The notes below the pieces were generated by a model that saw only the letters and a program-made list of their open reading frames with translations, had not been told where the DNA came from and did no database searches. DNA of 64,000 bases, from NCBI RefSeq assembly GCF_001854475.1, contig NZ_MNAN01000009.1:62001-126000 (forward strand). The letters run 5' to 3'. Shown piece by piece: positions 8,981-18,210 of the stretch. Both the position numbers and the translations under genes were made by a program. The DNA comes from Pseudoalteromonas byunsanensis (GTDB lineage Bacteria > Pseudomonadota > Gammaproteobacteria > Enterobacterales > Alteromonadaceae). The stretch's first letter is position 1, and each line of letters begins with the position of its first letter.

Positions 8981-9894
8981 CCTTCAACTAATGCTTTGAT
9001 GTGTGTCACCGCACTGCGACCTAGAGCAGACAGCGCGTAACCCCCTTCCAAAAATGAAATAATTCCTTTGGCCTTGGTTTCTTTGCTCAATAGAACAATT
9101 TGCTCAGTTAACCATTGATAGTCAGCCTCAACAAATTGTAAACCGCCCATATCATCTTCCAAGTGAGCATCAAATCCTGCACTAATAAAAATAAGCTCAG
9201 CCTCAAACTCCCTAAGCCTTGGTAACCATTGCTGCGTAAACAGTGCTCGTAAATCTTCACCTTTACTTGCCACTGGCAGAGGTGAGTTTACGATATGATC
9301 ATTATTCTCAATTTCACTATTGGGATAGAATGGGTGTTGAAATAAAGAGCAAAACAGTACGTCTGTGCGTGTTTTAAAAATATCTTGCGTACCATTACCA
9401 TGGTGCACATCAATATCAAGGATGGCAACTCGCTCAATACCTAAACTTTTGGCGTACTCCACTGCGATTGCAAGGTTATTAAACACACAAAAACCGCAAG
9501 AGTGACTGCGATTGGCATGATGGCCTGGCGGGCGTACACTACAAAATGCAGCGTCGAGATCGCCGGCAAGAATTTTGTCTACCGCTAAAATACCCGCCCC
9601 CACTGAGCGCTCAATCGCTTGTAAAGACTCTGGTGCTAACCAAACATCTTCTGCAAAGGCGCTTAAGCCGTCGGTTGGGATACTGTTGCACACTTTGTCT
9701 ATCAATGCCTGCTCATGAACCAAGGCAACCTGTTCCATTGATGCTTTGGGCGCTTGCAGCTGCATCAGTGCAATATCCAGCCCCGATGCCAACAGCCTAT
9801 CAGCAATGGCATCCAAACGCTCAGGGCACTCTGGGTGCTCATCTGGCATTTTGTGCTTTCTGCAATATGGATGTGTGATTACTGCGGTACGCAT
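8977..9894 (-). CDS. Histone deacetylase-like (HDAC superfamily) amidohydrolase
   Basis: Zinc-dependent deacetylase of the class II HDAC/acetylpolyamine amidohydrolase superfamily, 305 residues, cytoplasmic. The N-terminus has HPECPERLDAI. RPPGHHA supplies the paired active-site histidines. LDIDVHHGNGT near residue 160 gives the zinc Asp and His. SAGFDAH near residue 236 gives the second zinc Asp, and LEGGY closes the site, so all catalytic residues are present. The bacterial substrate could be an acetylated polyamine, lysine or other small amide; sequence does not decide. The gene is monocistronic and starts 69 bp after the end of the next upstream gene. Confidence 0.93.
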   Translation of the reverse strand: MRTAVITHPYCRKHKMPDEHPECPERLDAIADRLLASGLDIALMQLQAPKASMEQVALVHEQALIDKVCNSIPTDGLSAFAEDVWLAPESLQAIERSVGAGILAVDKILAGDLDAAFCSVRPPGHHANRSHSCGFCVFNNLAIAVEYAKSLGIERVAILDIDVHHGNGTQDIFKTRTDVLFCSLFQHPFYPNSEIENNDHIVNSPLPVASKGEDLRALFTQQWLPRLREFEAELIFISAGFDAHLEDDMGGLQFVEADYQWLTEQIVLLSKETKAKGIISFLEGGYALSALGRSAVTHIKALVEG

Positions 9895-9963
9895 AACGCT
9901 CTCTCTATTGATGTTTCAGTCAGTGTAACAAGCTTGTGTAGCCTACACAGTGAGACTTTGGTG

Positions 9964-11553
9964 TTACTCGCTCTCAACAACAGGTGAAGCTGTTAGCTCT
10001 AGATCGTGAAAATCAAAACTAAAGTCCGTAATATCTGGGTTTACAAATTCCATTGTGGCACCAACAACACGCTGGAAGTTATCTAATTCAAACTGAATAT
10101 AGGCATCCGCCTCAAGCAGTCTTTCGTTCCAACGTACCACAAAGGTATTACCGCTATAGTGTTCAAGTTTACCCTTTAGCAAACTGGTATGCGTAAAATC
10201 AATCGTCAACTGACCATTGATTAGCTCAACAATTACATCACCATACCAAGGGCTTTCCAATGTGCTGGTATAAAAGTCTAGCGGCAGATTTGCTTGCACT
10301 GCTGTGAGGGGTTTCAAACCTGCACTAGCGTAGCTTTGAGCCTTTTCTTGTTCGTAACTTTTCGCGGCCAGTTCCACATGATCTTCATCACTCAGTCCTA
10401 ACGCACCTTCAAACACTTCATCAACAATACTTGTAAGTGCAGGGGAAGCTTGCTGATTTGATAATAACACCACGCCTAACTGCTTTTCAGGGAGTAGTGC
10501 AACCCGAGACACCATCCCCAAAATCCCGCCACCATGGCCAAGCTTTTTGTAACCAAAGTAGTCTTCAATAGCCCAACCCAATCCGTATCCTCTAAATTGC
10601 TGACGATGAGTGATAAAACTTTCTTCTTTTGGCTCTCGCATGATATGCGGCTGCCACATTTGCAGTTGCTGTTGGGCACTGAACAACTGCTGTCCTTGTG
10701 GGGTTTTACCAGCATTTAACTGTGTTATTAGCCACTGACTCATGTCGTCCACATTTGAAGCTATCGCCCCAGCACCACGAAAGTCTTCTAAATAATTAAC
10801 GAAAAATGGGTTTAGCTTACCATCCATTGGAATATGACCTGTCGCCCAGTTAGTATTTGTAGGACTAATACGTGAGAACCCCGCCTTTGAGTCATCCATA
10901 CCGATCTTAGAGAACATGCGTTGCTCAACAAAATCTTGCCAACTAACACCACTAACTCTTGCCACCACCTCTCCTGCCACCACAAACATTAAGTTGTTGT
11001 AGGCATATTCACTGCGAAAACTAGAGCTGGGTTTTAATTTAGCGATACCTGCTATGAGTTGCTGCGTTGTTTTATTGGTATCAGGCCAAATCATTAAATC
11101 ACCCGCTCCCAAAGCTAACCCGCTACGATGACTCAACAGATCGCGAATAGTCATTTCGCCAGTCACATAGGCGTCAAACATTCTAAATTCTGGAAGATGT
11201 TTTATTACTTTATCATCCCATTTGATCTTTCCTTCATCCACCAGCATCGCCAAAGCGGCACTCGTGAATGCTTTGGTATTTGAGGCAATACCAAATAATG
11301 TGTGCTTATCAACCGGCTCTGATGTTTCAATATGCCTAACACCATACCCTTTGGCCAGTATCACTTTCCCCTTCTCGACAACCGCAATTGCCAAGCCTGG
11401 GATATTGAAACGTGTCATCGCTTGGCGCACAGCAGCATCGACATCACTCACATCTACAGAAGTGTTTATTGAAGTACTGACTCTCTCATTGGCCACAGAC
11501 GGAAGAGTCAACAGTAACGCCAGTCCAGCGCCAATCATGCTATGTAAATTCAT
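9964..11553 (-). CDS. Beta-lactamase-fold serine hydrolase with C-terminal DUF3471-like domain
   Basis: Exported class C-type penicillin-binding/esterase-like protein of 529 residues. A signal peptide ends near residue 22. The catalytic SNTK is at residues 91-94, the Tyr motif YNN at 185-187, and HGG (in place of KTG) at 340-342. The last 100 or so residues form a beta-rich tail as in proteins with DUF3471, which suits a peptidase or esterase rather than a true beta-lactamase. It starts 1 nt after the stop of the GGCT-like gene, so translation is probably coupled. The substrate is unknown; D-amino-acid peptides are the family's usual targets. Confidence 0.9.
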   Translation of the reverse strand: MNLHSMIGAGLALLLTLPSVANERVSTSINTSVDVSDVDAAVRQAMTRFNIPGLAIAVVEKGKVILAKGYGVRHIETSEPVDKHTLFGIASNTKAFTSAALAMLVDEGKIKWDDKVIKHLPEFRMFDAYVTGEMTIRDLLSHRSGLALGAGDLMIWPDTNKTTQQLIAGIAKLKPSSSFRSEYAYNNLMFVVAGEVVARVSGVSWQDFVEQRMFSKIGMDDSKAGFSRISPTNTNWATGHIPMDGKLNPFFVNYLEDFRGAGAIASNVDDMSQWLITQLNAGKTPQGQQLFSAQQQLQMWQPHIMREPKEESFITHRQQFRGYGLGWAIEDYFGYKKLGHGGGILGMVSRVALLPEKQLGVVLLSNQQASPALTSIVDEVFEGALGLSDEDHVELAAKSYEQEKAQSYASAGLKPLTAVQANLPLDFYTSTLESPWYGDVIVELINGQLTIDFTHTSLLKGKLEHYSGNTFVVRWNERLLEADAYIQFELDNFQRVVGATMEFVNPDITDFSFDFHDLELTASPVVESE

Positions 11554-11554
11554 A

Positions 11555-12079
11555 TTATGCCTTTTTAGTTGTTTTTAATGGGCTGTGTAACTGCCACTCT
11601 CGCTGAGCTCGTTCGCCATGATGGTCGGTAATATGAGGTTGAGATTTGATGAGCGAAACATACTCTGTTGGGAAGGCATGCTCTAAAGCCCCACTTAGCA
11701 CGTGCTGTACATACCAATCAAAAGGGAGATGATCATCTATAAAAGTGTTAGCAATGTAACAATAGGCTTCTATCAAACCGTGCCGATGCGCTTCAACTTC
11801 AACACTCACCCTATCGTAACGCTCTCCTTCTATGGCATCTAACATGGCTAGTTCTTCATCATCTAGCGCGTACAGCACTCCGATAACAACATCATCTTTA
11901 CAACTAGTAGGTTCTATCGTGCATTTTGCAGAACCATCTGTACTGAGCATATTGAAGGTCAGTTTATGTTGATACAGTTTAGCAACTCCAAGGCAATGAG
12001 CCTCTGGAAGACGAGCAAACAATCTTTTGGTTGATAAGTTAGAACCAAATGCAAAATTAATGTGAGGTTTATTACTCAT
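11555..12079 (-). CDS. Gamma-glutamylcyclotransferase-like protein
   Basis: A 174-residue GGCT/AIG2-fold protein. The N-terminal NFAFGSNLS corresponds to the family's YGSN substrate loop. LDAIEGE near residue 92 supplies the likely catalytic glutamate. Such enzymes release 5-oxoproline from gamma-glutamyl compounds. I place the start at the ATG at 12079, because the in-frame TTG six bases upstream lies too close to the AGGG ribosome site. It ends 1 nt before the beta-lactamase-fold gene and begins 15 nt after the LysE-type exporter, so it lies in a run of five minus-strand genes. The exact substrate is not evident. Confidence 0.8.
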   Translation of the reverse strand: MSNKPHINFAFGSNLSTKRLFARLPEAHCLGVAKLYQHKLTFNMLSTDGSAKCTIEPTSCKDDVVIGVLYALDDEELAMLDAIEGERYDRVSVEVEAHRHGLIEAYCYIANTFIDDHLPFDWYVQHVLSGALEHAFPTEYVSLIKSQPHITDHHGERAQREWQLHSPLKTTKKA

Positions 12080-12094
12080 ACTCAACTGACCCTT

Positions 12095-12721
12095 TTACAA
12101 TACAACACGCACCGCCAGTGCTATTAATACCACACCAATTCCTCGGTCAAACCAATGTCCTGCACTTTGGAAGAATGCCCTAACTTTAGCTCGACTTAAG
12201 ACTATCGCCAAAAATGAAAACCATATCCAAGTTGCCAGTGCCATATAGAGTCCGTAAAAAGCCTGAACAGGTGTTGGCGTTGTGGGCGCGATAACCAATG
12301 TAAATAAAGACAAAAAGAACAGAGTCGCTTTGGGGTTAAGTGCATTTACCAAAAATCCGCGCCTTAGGGCATAGACTGCGTGCTCTGACGTTTGATGTTC
12401 TAGATCTGCGGCACTATCTTTACCATTGACTGGTTTTGCACGTAATGCCTGCACTCCCATATAAGCCAAGTATGCACCAGCAACATACTTTAAAATATTA
12501 AACATCGCCGGTGATTGAGAAAGTACAATCGCAACACCGAGCAAACAGTAGGTAACATGCACCAAAATACCTAGTGCGACCCCCGCACTGGTCCACAACG
12601 CATTTGCTCTGCCCCGCTGAATACTCTGTTTTAGCACAACGGCAAAGTCAGGGCCTGGGCTGGCAACAGCAAAAAAATGCGCTAACGCTATCAATAAAAA
12701 TTCATCGAGATATTCAAGCAC
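12095..12721 (-). CDS. LysE/RhtB family amino-acid exporter
   Basis: Inner-membrane exporter of 208 residues with about six hydrophobic segments. The family's N-terminal signature appears as SPGPDFAVVLKQSIQRGR near residues 22-39, followed by GVALGILVH. Members expel amino acids or homoserine lactone-like compounds; the specific cargo cannot be read. Its start overlaps the end of the upstream unknown gene by 8 nt, indicating coupling. It lies in the creA-unknown-LysE-GGCT-hydrolase run. Confidence 0.92.
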   Translation of the reverse strand: MLEYLDEFLLIALAHFFAVASPGPDFAVVLKQSIQRGRANALWTSAGVALGILVHVTYCLLGVAIVLSQSPAMFNILKYVAGAYLAYMGVQALRAKPVNGKDSAADLEHQTSEHAVYALRRGFLVNALNPKATLFFLSLFTLVIAPTTPTPVQAFYGLYMALATWIWFSFLAIVLSRAKVRAFFQSAGHWFDRGIGVVLIALAVRVVL

Positions 12722-13499
12722 CGCTTTGTTCCTTGAACATTAACAACAACGGGTTTGCAGATCCCTTCACATACTCCTGAATTTGTTTATGTGCTTTTTT
12801 ATATACACTTTTCAAATGAGGCTTTAAGTGTTTTTTACCGTCGGTACCAGGCTTGAAATAACATACCAACGCGTGCATAAATACTGTTTGTTCCTCACTT
12901 AAAGCTGCTTGCCGGTTTGCATATGGGTTGTAACAAGAACCACAACCGCCTTTAAACTGATATACGGTGTTGCTCATCATCACGCCAAATCCCATAAAAC
13001 AGGCCAATGCATCGCTTGCAGCGGCAATTTGCTCCTCTCCTCCTGGCGGTAACGCCCCTTTTTGATAGATAGCAATCGTCGCCAGTGTTCCGGCAAAGCT
13101 TGCGACCAAATCCTGAGGTTGGTTTATTTGATTAGGATTATAAGATAACAATACTGGGTGTGAGGGCGCTGCTACAAGCTCAGCGGCGTCACCTCGGGAC
13201 GGTCCATGAAAGCCAAAAGCTGGAATACTTTGTTGCGCAGGCAAATGCGCGGGGCTCACCAATTGTATTGGCCAAGCTTGCATTCCCGCATAGTCACGTA
13301 CGCGAGCGAATACTGTTTGTGCCATCTGCTCAACACTGGATACCTGATCCGGAAAGTACTGCCCAGTTGGTTCAATTATTTTCGTATGTGATAAGAAGTG
13401 CTGGCCGTCAAAATGTTCACAGGCCCACACAAAGGTGTCAATCAGCCAGGCAGCTTCGCCATCACTCAATAAAGGTTTTGATTTAAATAACGCTAACAT
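12714..13499 (-). CDS. Unknown protein, possible degenerate metallopeptidase relative
   Basis: A 261-residue soluble protein without a confident family. I chose the ATG at 13499 (MLALFKSKPLL), directly after the creA stop and behind GAG, over an ATG at 13529 inside creA. The region LVASFAGTLATIAIY, about residue 140, followed by an acidic stretch and ACFMGFGVMMSNT, resembles proteins that usually read AHELAH followed by a TDL-x-VFLGFG segment. Here the two histidines and the glutamate of HExxH are absent. A CGSC motif follows, and the C-terminus HLKPHLKSVYKKA is shared with that group as I remember it. If the comparison holds, the protein keeps the fold but not the zinc site. The role is unknown. 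Confidence 0.7.
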   Translation of the reverse strand: MLALFKSKPLLSDGEAAWLIDTFVWACEHFDGQHFLSHTKIIEPTGQYFPDQVSSVEQMAQTVFARVRDYAGMQAWPIQLVSPAHLPAQQSIPAFGFHGPSRGDAAELVAAPSHPVLLSYNPNQINQPQDLVASFAGTLATIAIYQKGALPPGGEEQIAAASDALACFMGFGVMMSNTVYQFKGGCGSCYNPYANRQAALSEEQTVFMHALVCYFKPGTDGKKHLKPHLKSVYKKAHKQIQEYVKGSANPLLLMFKEQSGA

Positions 13500-13501
13500 A
13501 A

Positions 13502-13972
13502 TTACTCTGTTTTGGTGGCCCATTGCCAAGCCTGAGTGTTATACAAAGGCACGGTAGACAGTGCATGATGATGACTGCCGCTGGTTTCTTTTGTTGAATA
13601 TGATAAATACAATAAAGTGCGCGTTTTGGCATCATAAATACGACGAACTTTTAAAGACTTAAACAAAATACTCTTGGATGTTTTAAATACCACTTCACCA
13701 TCTTTGGACAAATCGATTTGTTGCATCTGTTGTGCCGTGATTTCGCCTGTCTGTCGACACGCTATCGACATATCCGAAGGGTCTGAAAAGTCCAAGTTAG
13801 CCTCTACATGACTAATATGGCAAGTTACCCCTGTGATAATAGGGTCTTGCTGTGCTGATACCACAACATCTTTGGTGGTAAACAAGCCAAGACTAATTTT
13901 TGCTGCATCATCACTACAGCCAGCCAGAGCAACTAGCCCCGCCAACGCCAACCAAACTTTCTGCTTATGCAT
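13502..13972 (-). CDS. creA: CreA family lipoprotein
   Basis: A 156-residue exported protein of the CreA family (DUF1050-type). I chose the ATG at 13972 (MHKQKVWLALAGLVALAGC), which has AAGGA 8 nt upstream. It gives a lipoprotein signal with the lipobox LAGC, cleaved before Cys near residue 19. The upstream in-frame start at 14017 would hide the signal. Family hallmarks are DPIITGVTCHISHVEANLDF, DPSDMSIACRQTG, SILFKSLKV and a C-terminal STVPL. The function of CreA is not established even in E. coli. It is first in the minus-strand run that ends with the beta-lactamase-fold hydrolase. Confidence 0.9.
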   Translation of the reverse strand: MHKQKVWLALAGLVALAGCSDDAAKISLGLFTTKDVVVSAQQDPIITGVTCHISHVEANLDFSDPSDMSIACRQTGEITAQQMQQIDLSKDGEVVFKTSKSILFKSLKVRRIYDAKTRTLLYLSYSTKETSGSHHHALSTVPLYNTQAWQWATKTE

Positions 13973-14037
13973 TTGGTGTTTCCTTATAAATCCCCTAATA
14001 TAGGCCCATTTACTCATACTTGAAACTATAAGTCACC

Positions 14038-14367
14038 ATGCCACACCTGATCATTGAGCACTCTAGTAATTTGCCTATACCAGCACAGCAGTTGGTTGAT
14101 GCTGTTCACTATGCTGCGGAGCGCACCGAGTTATTTGCTCCTGAGACGATTAAAACTCGCACCCAAAGCACAGAGTATTTTAAAGTTGACGACAAAAAAA
14201 TTGGCTTTATACATATTCACGCCCACCTAATTGAAGGCCGAACTGAAGCACAAAAACAATTACTCAGTAACACCCTACTAGAGACACTACAAAACATGGT
14301 CGATACAAACTGGTTACTTAGCGTGCATCCCTATGATTTGCTCCCATCAATATACCGAAAGAACTGA
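14038..14367 (+). CDS. 5-carboxymethyl-2-hydroxymuconate isomerase family protein
   Basis: A 109-residue CHMI-type tautomerase. The N-terminus MPHLIIEHSSNL places the catalytic Pro2 correctly. HIHAHLIEGRTEAQKQLLS matches the family's C-terminal half. In homoprotocatechuate pathways this enzyme isomerises CHM, but no other hpa genes are nearby, so it may act on another keto-acid. It is divergent from creA (65 bp between the chosen start codons) and lies 56 bp before rsuA. Confidence 0.85.
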   Translation: MPHLIIEHSSNLPIPAQQLVDAVHYAAERTELFAPETIKTRTQSTEYFKVDDKKIGFIHIHAHLIEGRTEAQKQLLSNTLLETLQNMVDTNWLLSVHPYDLLPSIYRKN

Positions 14368-14423
14368 TCAAAGTCGTACAATCACGTATAATATCGACTC
14401 GTTCAATTTACAGACAAAGTATT

Positions 14424-15134
14424 ATGAAATTTCCTTGCCGATTGGATAAATTCTTGAGCCACCTGGCCGAGTTACCACGGACCAAAGTCAAAGCTGGTAT
14501 TAAAAAACGTTATGTAACAGTAAACGGTGTAGTCATCACCAAGTTTGATTATTCCGTTAATGAAAACGATCACGTCACTTGGCAAGGTAAGCCTTTGCAA
14601 TACCTTGGCAAGCGCTACTTTATGCTCAACAAACCCGTCGGTTATATTTGTGCAAATAGTGATGACATGCATCCAACTGTATTTGATTTATTAGATGAAC
14701 CTAACTTAAAAGATTTTCATGTTGCGGGGCGTCTGGACATAGATACAACAGGCTTGGTGCTGCTCACCAATGATGGAGACTGGTCTCACCAAATCACTTC
14801 ACCAAAAAAGCAAAAATTCAAGACCTACCTTGTTGAAACTCAAGAACCTATTACCGAAGATGCATTACAGCAACTTAGAGACGGCGTACAACTTCACAAC
14901 GAAAAACAACCCACACTACCTGCTCAGGCAGAGCAACTAGCCAGCTACAGCCTACGCTTATCTATCTGTGAGGGTAAATATCATCAAGTTAAGCGAATGT
15001 TAGCCGCTGTGGGCAATAAAGTCGTAGAGTTGCACCGTGAAAAGATTGCAGATATTGAGCTTGATGCCGCCCTAGCAAGTGGCGAATATCGTGAATTGAC
15101 CGACCTAGAAATCAACATAATCAATGCAAAATAA
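14424..15134 (+). CDS. rsuA: 16S rRNA pseudouridine(516) synthase RsuA
   Basis: Modifies U516 of 16S rRNA in the small subunit. The 236 residues comprise an S4-like RNA-binding domain (residues about 1-60) and a pseudouridine synthase domain. The catalytic motif is GRLDIDTTGLVLLTNDG near residue 101, with the active Asp in GRLDIDTTG. MLNKPVGY and YHQVKRMLAAVGN are further family motifs. The starting sequence MKFPCRLDKFLSHL is typical of RsuA rather than RluB, E or F. A strong terminator follows. Confidence 0.92.
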   Translation: MKFPCRLDKFLSHLAELPRTKVKAGIKKRYVTVNGVVITKFDYSVNENDHVTWQGKPLQYLGKRYFMLNKPVGYICANSDDMHPTVFDLLDEPNLKDFHVAGRLDIDTTGLVLLTNDGDWSHQITSPKKQKFKTYLVETQEPITEDALQQLRDGVQLHNEKQPTLPAQAEQLASYSLRLSICEGKYHQVKRMLAAVGNKVVELHREKIADIELDAALASGEYRELTDLEINIINAK

Positions 15135-15176
15135 GATGGTTTCCTCATCAAGATGAGGAAATATCATCTCTTTTTA
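15135..15176 (+). terminator. Terminator after rsuA
   Basis: A long hairpin, with core stem TTTCCTCAT/ATGAGGAAA extended outward by GATG/CATC, is followed by TCTTTTT. It begins directly after the rsuA stop. Confidence 0.88.
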
Positions 15177-15259
15177 TATCAAAATACACTATATGTTACT
15201 TACATGATTTCTTTAAACATGGTAGATAATAATATTCTATTATCTGAAAGGGGCGTATT

Positions 15260-16891
15260 GTGCTATCAGGTTTAACATTAAGAATTAAAATAATACTTTT
15301 CGCTGCGGCTATTTTCCTCTCACTTTTGCTAGTCGTCATCTTAGGGTTACAAGCGTTACGCCATGCCAGTGAATCTGACAACATCGCGCGTATCAACCAG
15401 TTAATGAAGAGCACGGTAAACATTGTTGAACAATTCGAAGGATACGTACAAACCGGGGCCCTCAATGAAGAACAAGCCAAAAAACTTGCCACCAAGATGC
15501 TTAGGGAAAATAAATACCATGACTCTGAGTACGTTTATGTGGTCGACGACCAGCTAAATTTTGTTGCGACACCGCATGATCCACAATTACATGGCACCAG
15601 TTTTAACGACTTCAAAGATGCCAAAGGCAATAGTATTGGTAGAATGGTAGAACGATTAGTCGGCAATAAAACAAATCAAATTATTACCTACGAATGGGAC
15701 TCTGTGCGCGAGGGCGAAGTCGTCGATTTAACATCTGTTGTGCAAAAGACTCCCATATTTGGTTGGTATGTGGGCACAGGGATTAGCGCCAAAGAAACCG
15801 AAGAACGCTATTGGGGCACTGCACGCTGGTTATTAACTCTATCCCTACTGATTGCTGTGGCCCTGACCTTTGCGTTGGCAAAATTTGGCCTTGGTCTTTC
15901 TAACAAGCTCGGTGGAGAGCTCGACGAAGTATTGACCATCGTTAAACAAGTATCTCGTGGTAACTTAAGCTCGCCAATCAATACCAGCGCCGCCAAAGAA
16001 GACAGTATCATTGCTGCCATGAGCTACATGCAACAAGGCCTACAAGGGGTAGTTGGAGGGATTGCAACGGTCAGCGATGCACTTAAAGCACAAAGTAACG
16101 ATGGTGAAAAGCGCTCCAACGAGTTGGAGCAGCTTACACGTAGCCTAAGCAACGAAACACAAATGGTCGCTTCGGCCATCACGGAACTCACAGCGTCAGC
16201 ACAAACCGTTGTGGAGCATGCCGAGCAAACCGCCAACTCTGTGCAAGAAGCCGAACGTCAGGGTCAAAATGCCGACAAGCTCACAACTGAGGCAGCAAAA
16301 ACTATCGCTTTATTAGAGCAGCAAATTGACAGCGCTGGTAATAATATCCAAACCCTTGACGAAGAAGTGACCAACATTGCCAATGTACTGAGTGTGATCC
16401 AAAGTATTGCTGAACAAACGAACTTGCTTGCACTTAACGCAGCCATAGAAGCGGCTCGAGCAGGTGAGCAAGGTCGCGGTTTTGCGGTGGTTGCAGATGA
16501 GGTCCGCCAGCTAGCCCAGCGCACTCAAACAAGTACAGAAGAAATTCATACTATGATTGGCAAGTTACAATCGGCCACCCAGGAGGCGAAATCTTCAGTC
16601 ACAGTGTCAATTCACACCAGTGAAAAAACGGTCAGTATGTCCAAAGAAGCAGGTGAAGAGCTGCGCAAAGTAGCAAATTCATTAGGTGAGATCTCGCAAA
16701 TGAGCCATCAGATAGCCCATGCAGCAAAAGAGCAGCTGGAAGCAGGTGAAGATACCGCACGCCGAGTGGTGACGATTTCAGATACTGCCTCTCAAACCGC
16801 TCATGTGTCTGAAAAAGCGCATCATGCCACAGACAGTATCAAAGAGCTAACCGTTAATTTGGAGTCAGAAATCGCCAAGTTCAGCTGTTAA
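15260..16891 (+). CDS. Methyl-accepting chemotaxis protein with Cache domain
   Basis: A 543-residue membrane chemoreceptor. It begins at a GTG with AAGGGG 7 nt upstream. TM1 lies at about residues 9-31. A periplasmic single-Cache domain ([20 protein letters not shown], later [11 protein letters not shown]) spans about 35-180. TM2 lies at 190-210, followed by HAMP and the signalling domain with hairpin tip [20 protein letters not shown] near residue 390. Single-Cache receptors often sense small carboxylates or similar ligands; the ligand here is unknown. There is no C-terminal CheR-binding pentapeptide. It is a single gene with its own terminator, and adaptation glutamines are visible on both sides of the tip. 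Confidence 0.95.
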   Translation: MLSGLTLRIKIILFAAAIFLSLLLVVILGLQALRHASESDNIARINQLMKSTVNIVEQFEGYVQTGALNEEQAKKLATKMLRENKYHDSEYVYVVDDQLNFVATPHDPQLHGTSFNDFKDAKGNSIGRMVERLVGNKTNQIITYEWDSVREGEVVDLTSVVQKTPIFGWYVGTGISAKETEERYWGTARWLLTLSLLIAVALTFALAKFGLGLSNKLGGELDEVLTIVKQVSRGNLSSPINTSAAKEDSIIAAMSYMQQGLQGVVGGIATVSDALKAQSNDGEKRSNELEQLTRSLSNETQMVASAITELTASAQTVVEHAEQTANSVQEAERQGQNADKLTTEAAKTIALLEQQIDSAGNNIQTLDEEVTNIANVLSVIQSIAEQTNLLALNAAIEAARAGEQGRGFAVVADEVRQLAQRTQTSTEEIHTMIGKLQSATQEAKSSVTVSIHTSEKTVSMSKEAGEELRKVANSLGEISQMSHQIAHAAKEQLEAGEDTARRVVTISDTASQTAHVSEKAHHATDSIKELTVNLESEIAKFSC

Positions 16892-16932
16892 AGCACTTTG
16901 ATGTAAAAGATACATTTGTATACCTTGTAACT

Positions 16933-16959
16933 AAAAAGGACCGTCAGGTCCTTTTTTTT
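16933..16959 (+). terminator. Terminator after the chemoreceptor
   Basis: AAAGGACC and GGTCCTTT form a perfect 8-bp stem around a GTCA loop, followed by an unbroken T run. Confidence 0.92.
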
Positions 16960-17025
16960 ATTCTTACAGTGGCTAGAAAAATGGAGTACTTATACATAGC
17001 CCCCACTTGCCCATTATAATATCAC

Positions 17026-18201
17026 TTATTTAATTTCTACACGCTGCGAGCGCATAACCACTTCGTCGTTGAGCTCGATACCGATACCTGGCTCCTCAGA
17101 CACTTTAAACACCCCATTTTTAGGCTGCGGGTCTTGGATACACAGTTCGCGGTTCCACTTTTTAATCGCATAGGTGTGATGCTCGTGAATTAAAAAGTTC
17201 GGGATTGCAGTTTCAAGGTGTAACGAAGCTGCGGTAGCGACTGGACCGCCACACACATGAGCTTGAATACGAACATCAAAAATATCTGCATAATCACACA
17301 CTTTCTTGGTTTCCGTAAAGCCACCACACAAGCCAATATCAGGCTGAAGCACATCAATACTTTGGTCTTCTAAATATGGACGAACTCCCCAGCGGTTATA
17401 CAAACGCTCACCACCTGCTATTGGTACAGCGACTTTATCAGCGACCTTCGCATGCAGTGAATGGTTTAGGTAATTCACAGGCTCCTCATAATACATGCAA
17501 TCAAACTCTTCTGCTATCGCACCAATCTGAATAGCAGAAGTCGCGCCTGGCAAGCTGTGACATTCAAAAATAATGTCTACTTCATCGCCTACCGCTTCAC
17601 GGATCGCTTGAATACGGGCTCGATAAAGTTTCATCTCAGCTCTAGAGATGATCTTGGTGCGGTCATAGTAGGTGTTGCCATGTTTGTCATACTGGATTGG
17701 ATCGACCTTAACAGCATCATACCCTTCAGCGACAGCCTTAAGCGCCGCTTCTGCATATTCCTGTGGCTCTACTAACGCTTTAAATTCTTTATCCCAGTCA
17801 AATTGTAACTGTGATGCATAGGTTCTCAGCTCAGGGTTAACCTTACCGCCTAATAGTTGATAAACTGGTAGGTTAAGAGCTTTACCCTTAATGTCCCAAA
17901 GCGCTGTATCAATAGCACTCATAGCAGCGTAAACCACAGGCCCACCGCCTAATCCCCAAAAGCTCTCACGTAACATACGAGACCAGAGTAATTCTGTTTG
18001 GAATGGGTCATGACCAATCAAAAATGCTTCTGCCATTTCTTTGATCATACTGGCCGCAGCACTGTGACCTAAATCATATGCCAGACCCGCCTCACCAACA
18101 CCGCTGATGCCTTCATCGGTGTGAATTCTTACGAATACAGGGGTCCACGCGGGCCTATCAGGACAGTGGATATCAAATACTTCGACGCGATTAACTTTCA
18201 T
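17026..18201 (-). CDS. Enolase-superfamily sugar-acid dehydratase
   Basis: Member of the mandelate racemase/galactonate dehydratase group, 391 residues. The capping domain begins MKVNRVEVFDIHCPDRP. In the barrel, the second-strand lysine is in AVKVDPI near residue 178. Metal ligands are in FECHS, YYEEP and AGGER, and the catalytic His is in IQAHVCGG near 311. Such enzymes remove water from aldonic or aldaric acids to give 2-keto-3-deoxy acids; the exact sugar acid is not readable. It starts 9 bp after the class II aldolase gene, so the two form an operon that could dehydrate and then cleave a sugar acid. No transporter or regulator is adjacent. Confidence 0.9.
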   Translation of the reverse strand: MKVNRVEVFDIHCPDRPAWTPVFVRIHTDEGISGVGEAGLAYDLGHSAAASMIKEMAEAFLIGHDPFQTELLWSRMLRESFWGLGGGPVVYAAMSAIDTALWDIKGKALNLPVYQLLGGKVNPELRTYASQLQFDWDKEFKALVEPQEYAEAALKAVAEGYDAVKVDPIQYDKHGNTYYDRTKIISRAEMKLYRARIQAIREAVGDEVDIIFECHSLPGATSAIQIGAIAEEFDCMYYEEPVNYLNHSLHAKVADKVAVPIAGGERLYNRWGVRPYLEDQSIDVLQPDIGLCGGFTETKKVCDYADIFDVRIQAHVCGGPVATAASLHLETAIPNFLIHEHHTYAIKKWNRELCIQDPQPKNGVFKVSEEPGIGIELNDEVVMRSQRVEIK

Positions 18202-18210
18202 TGCTGATTC

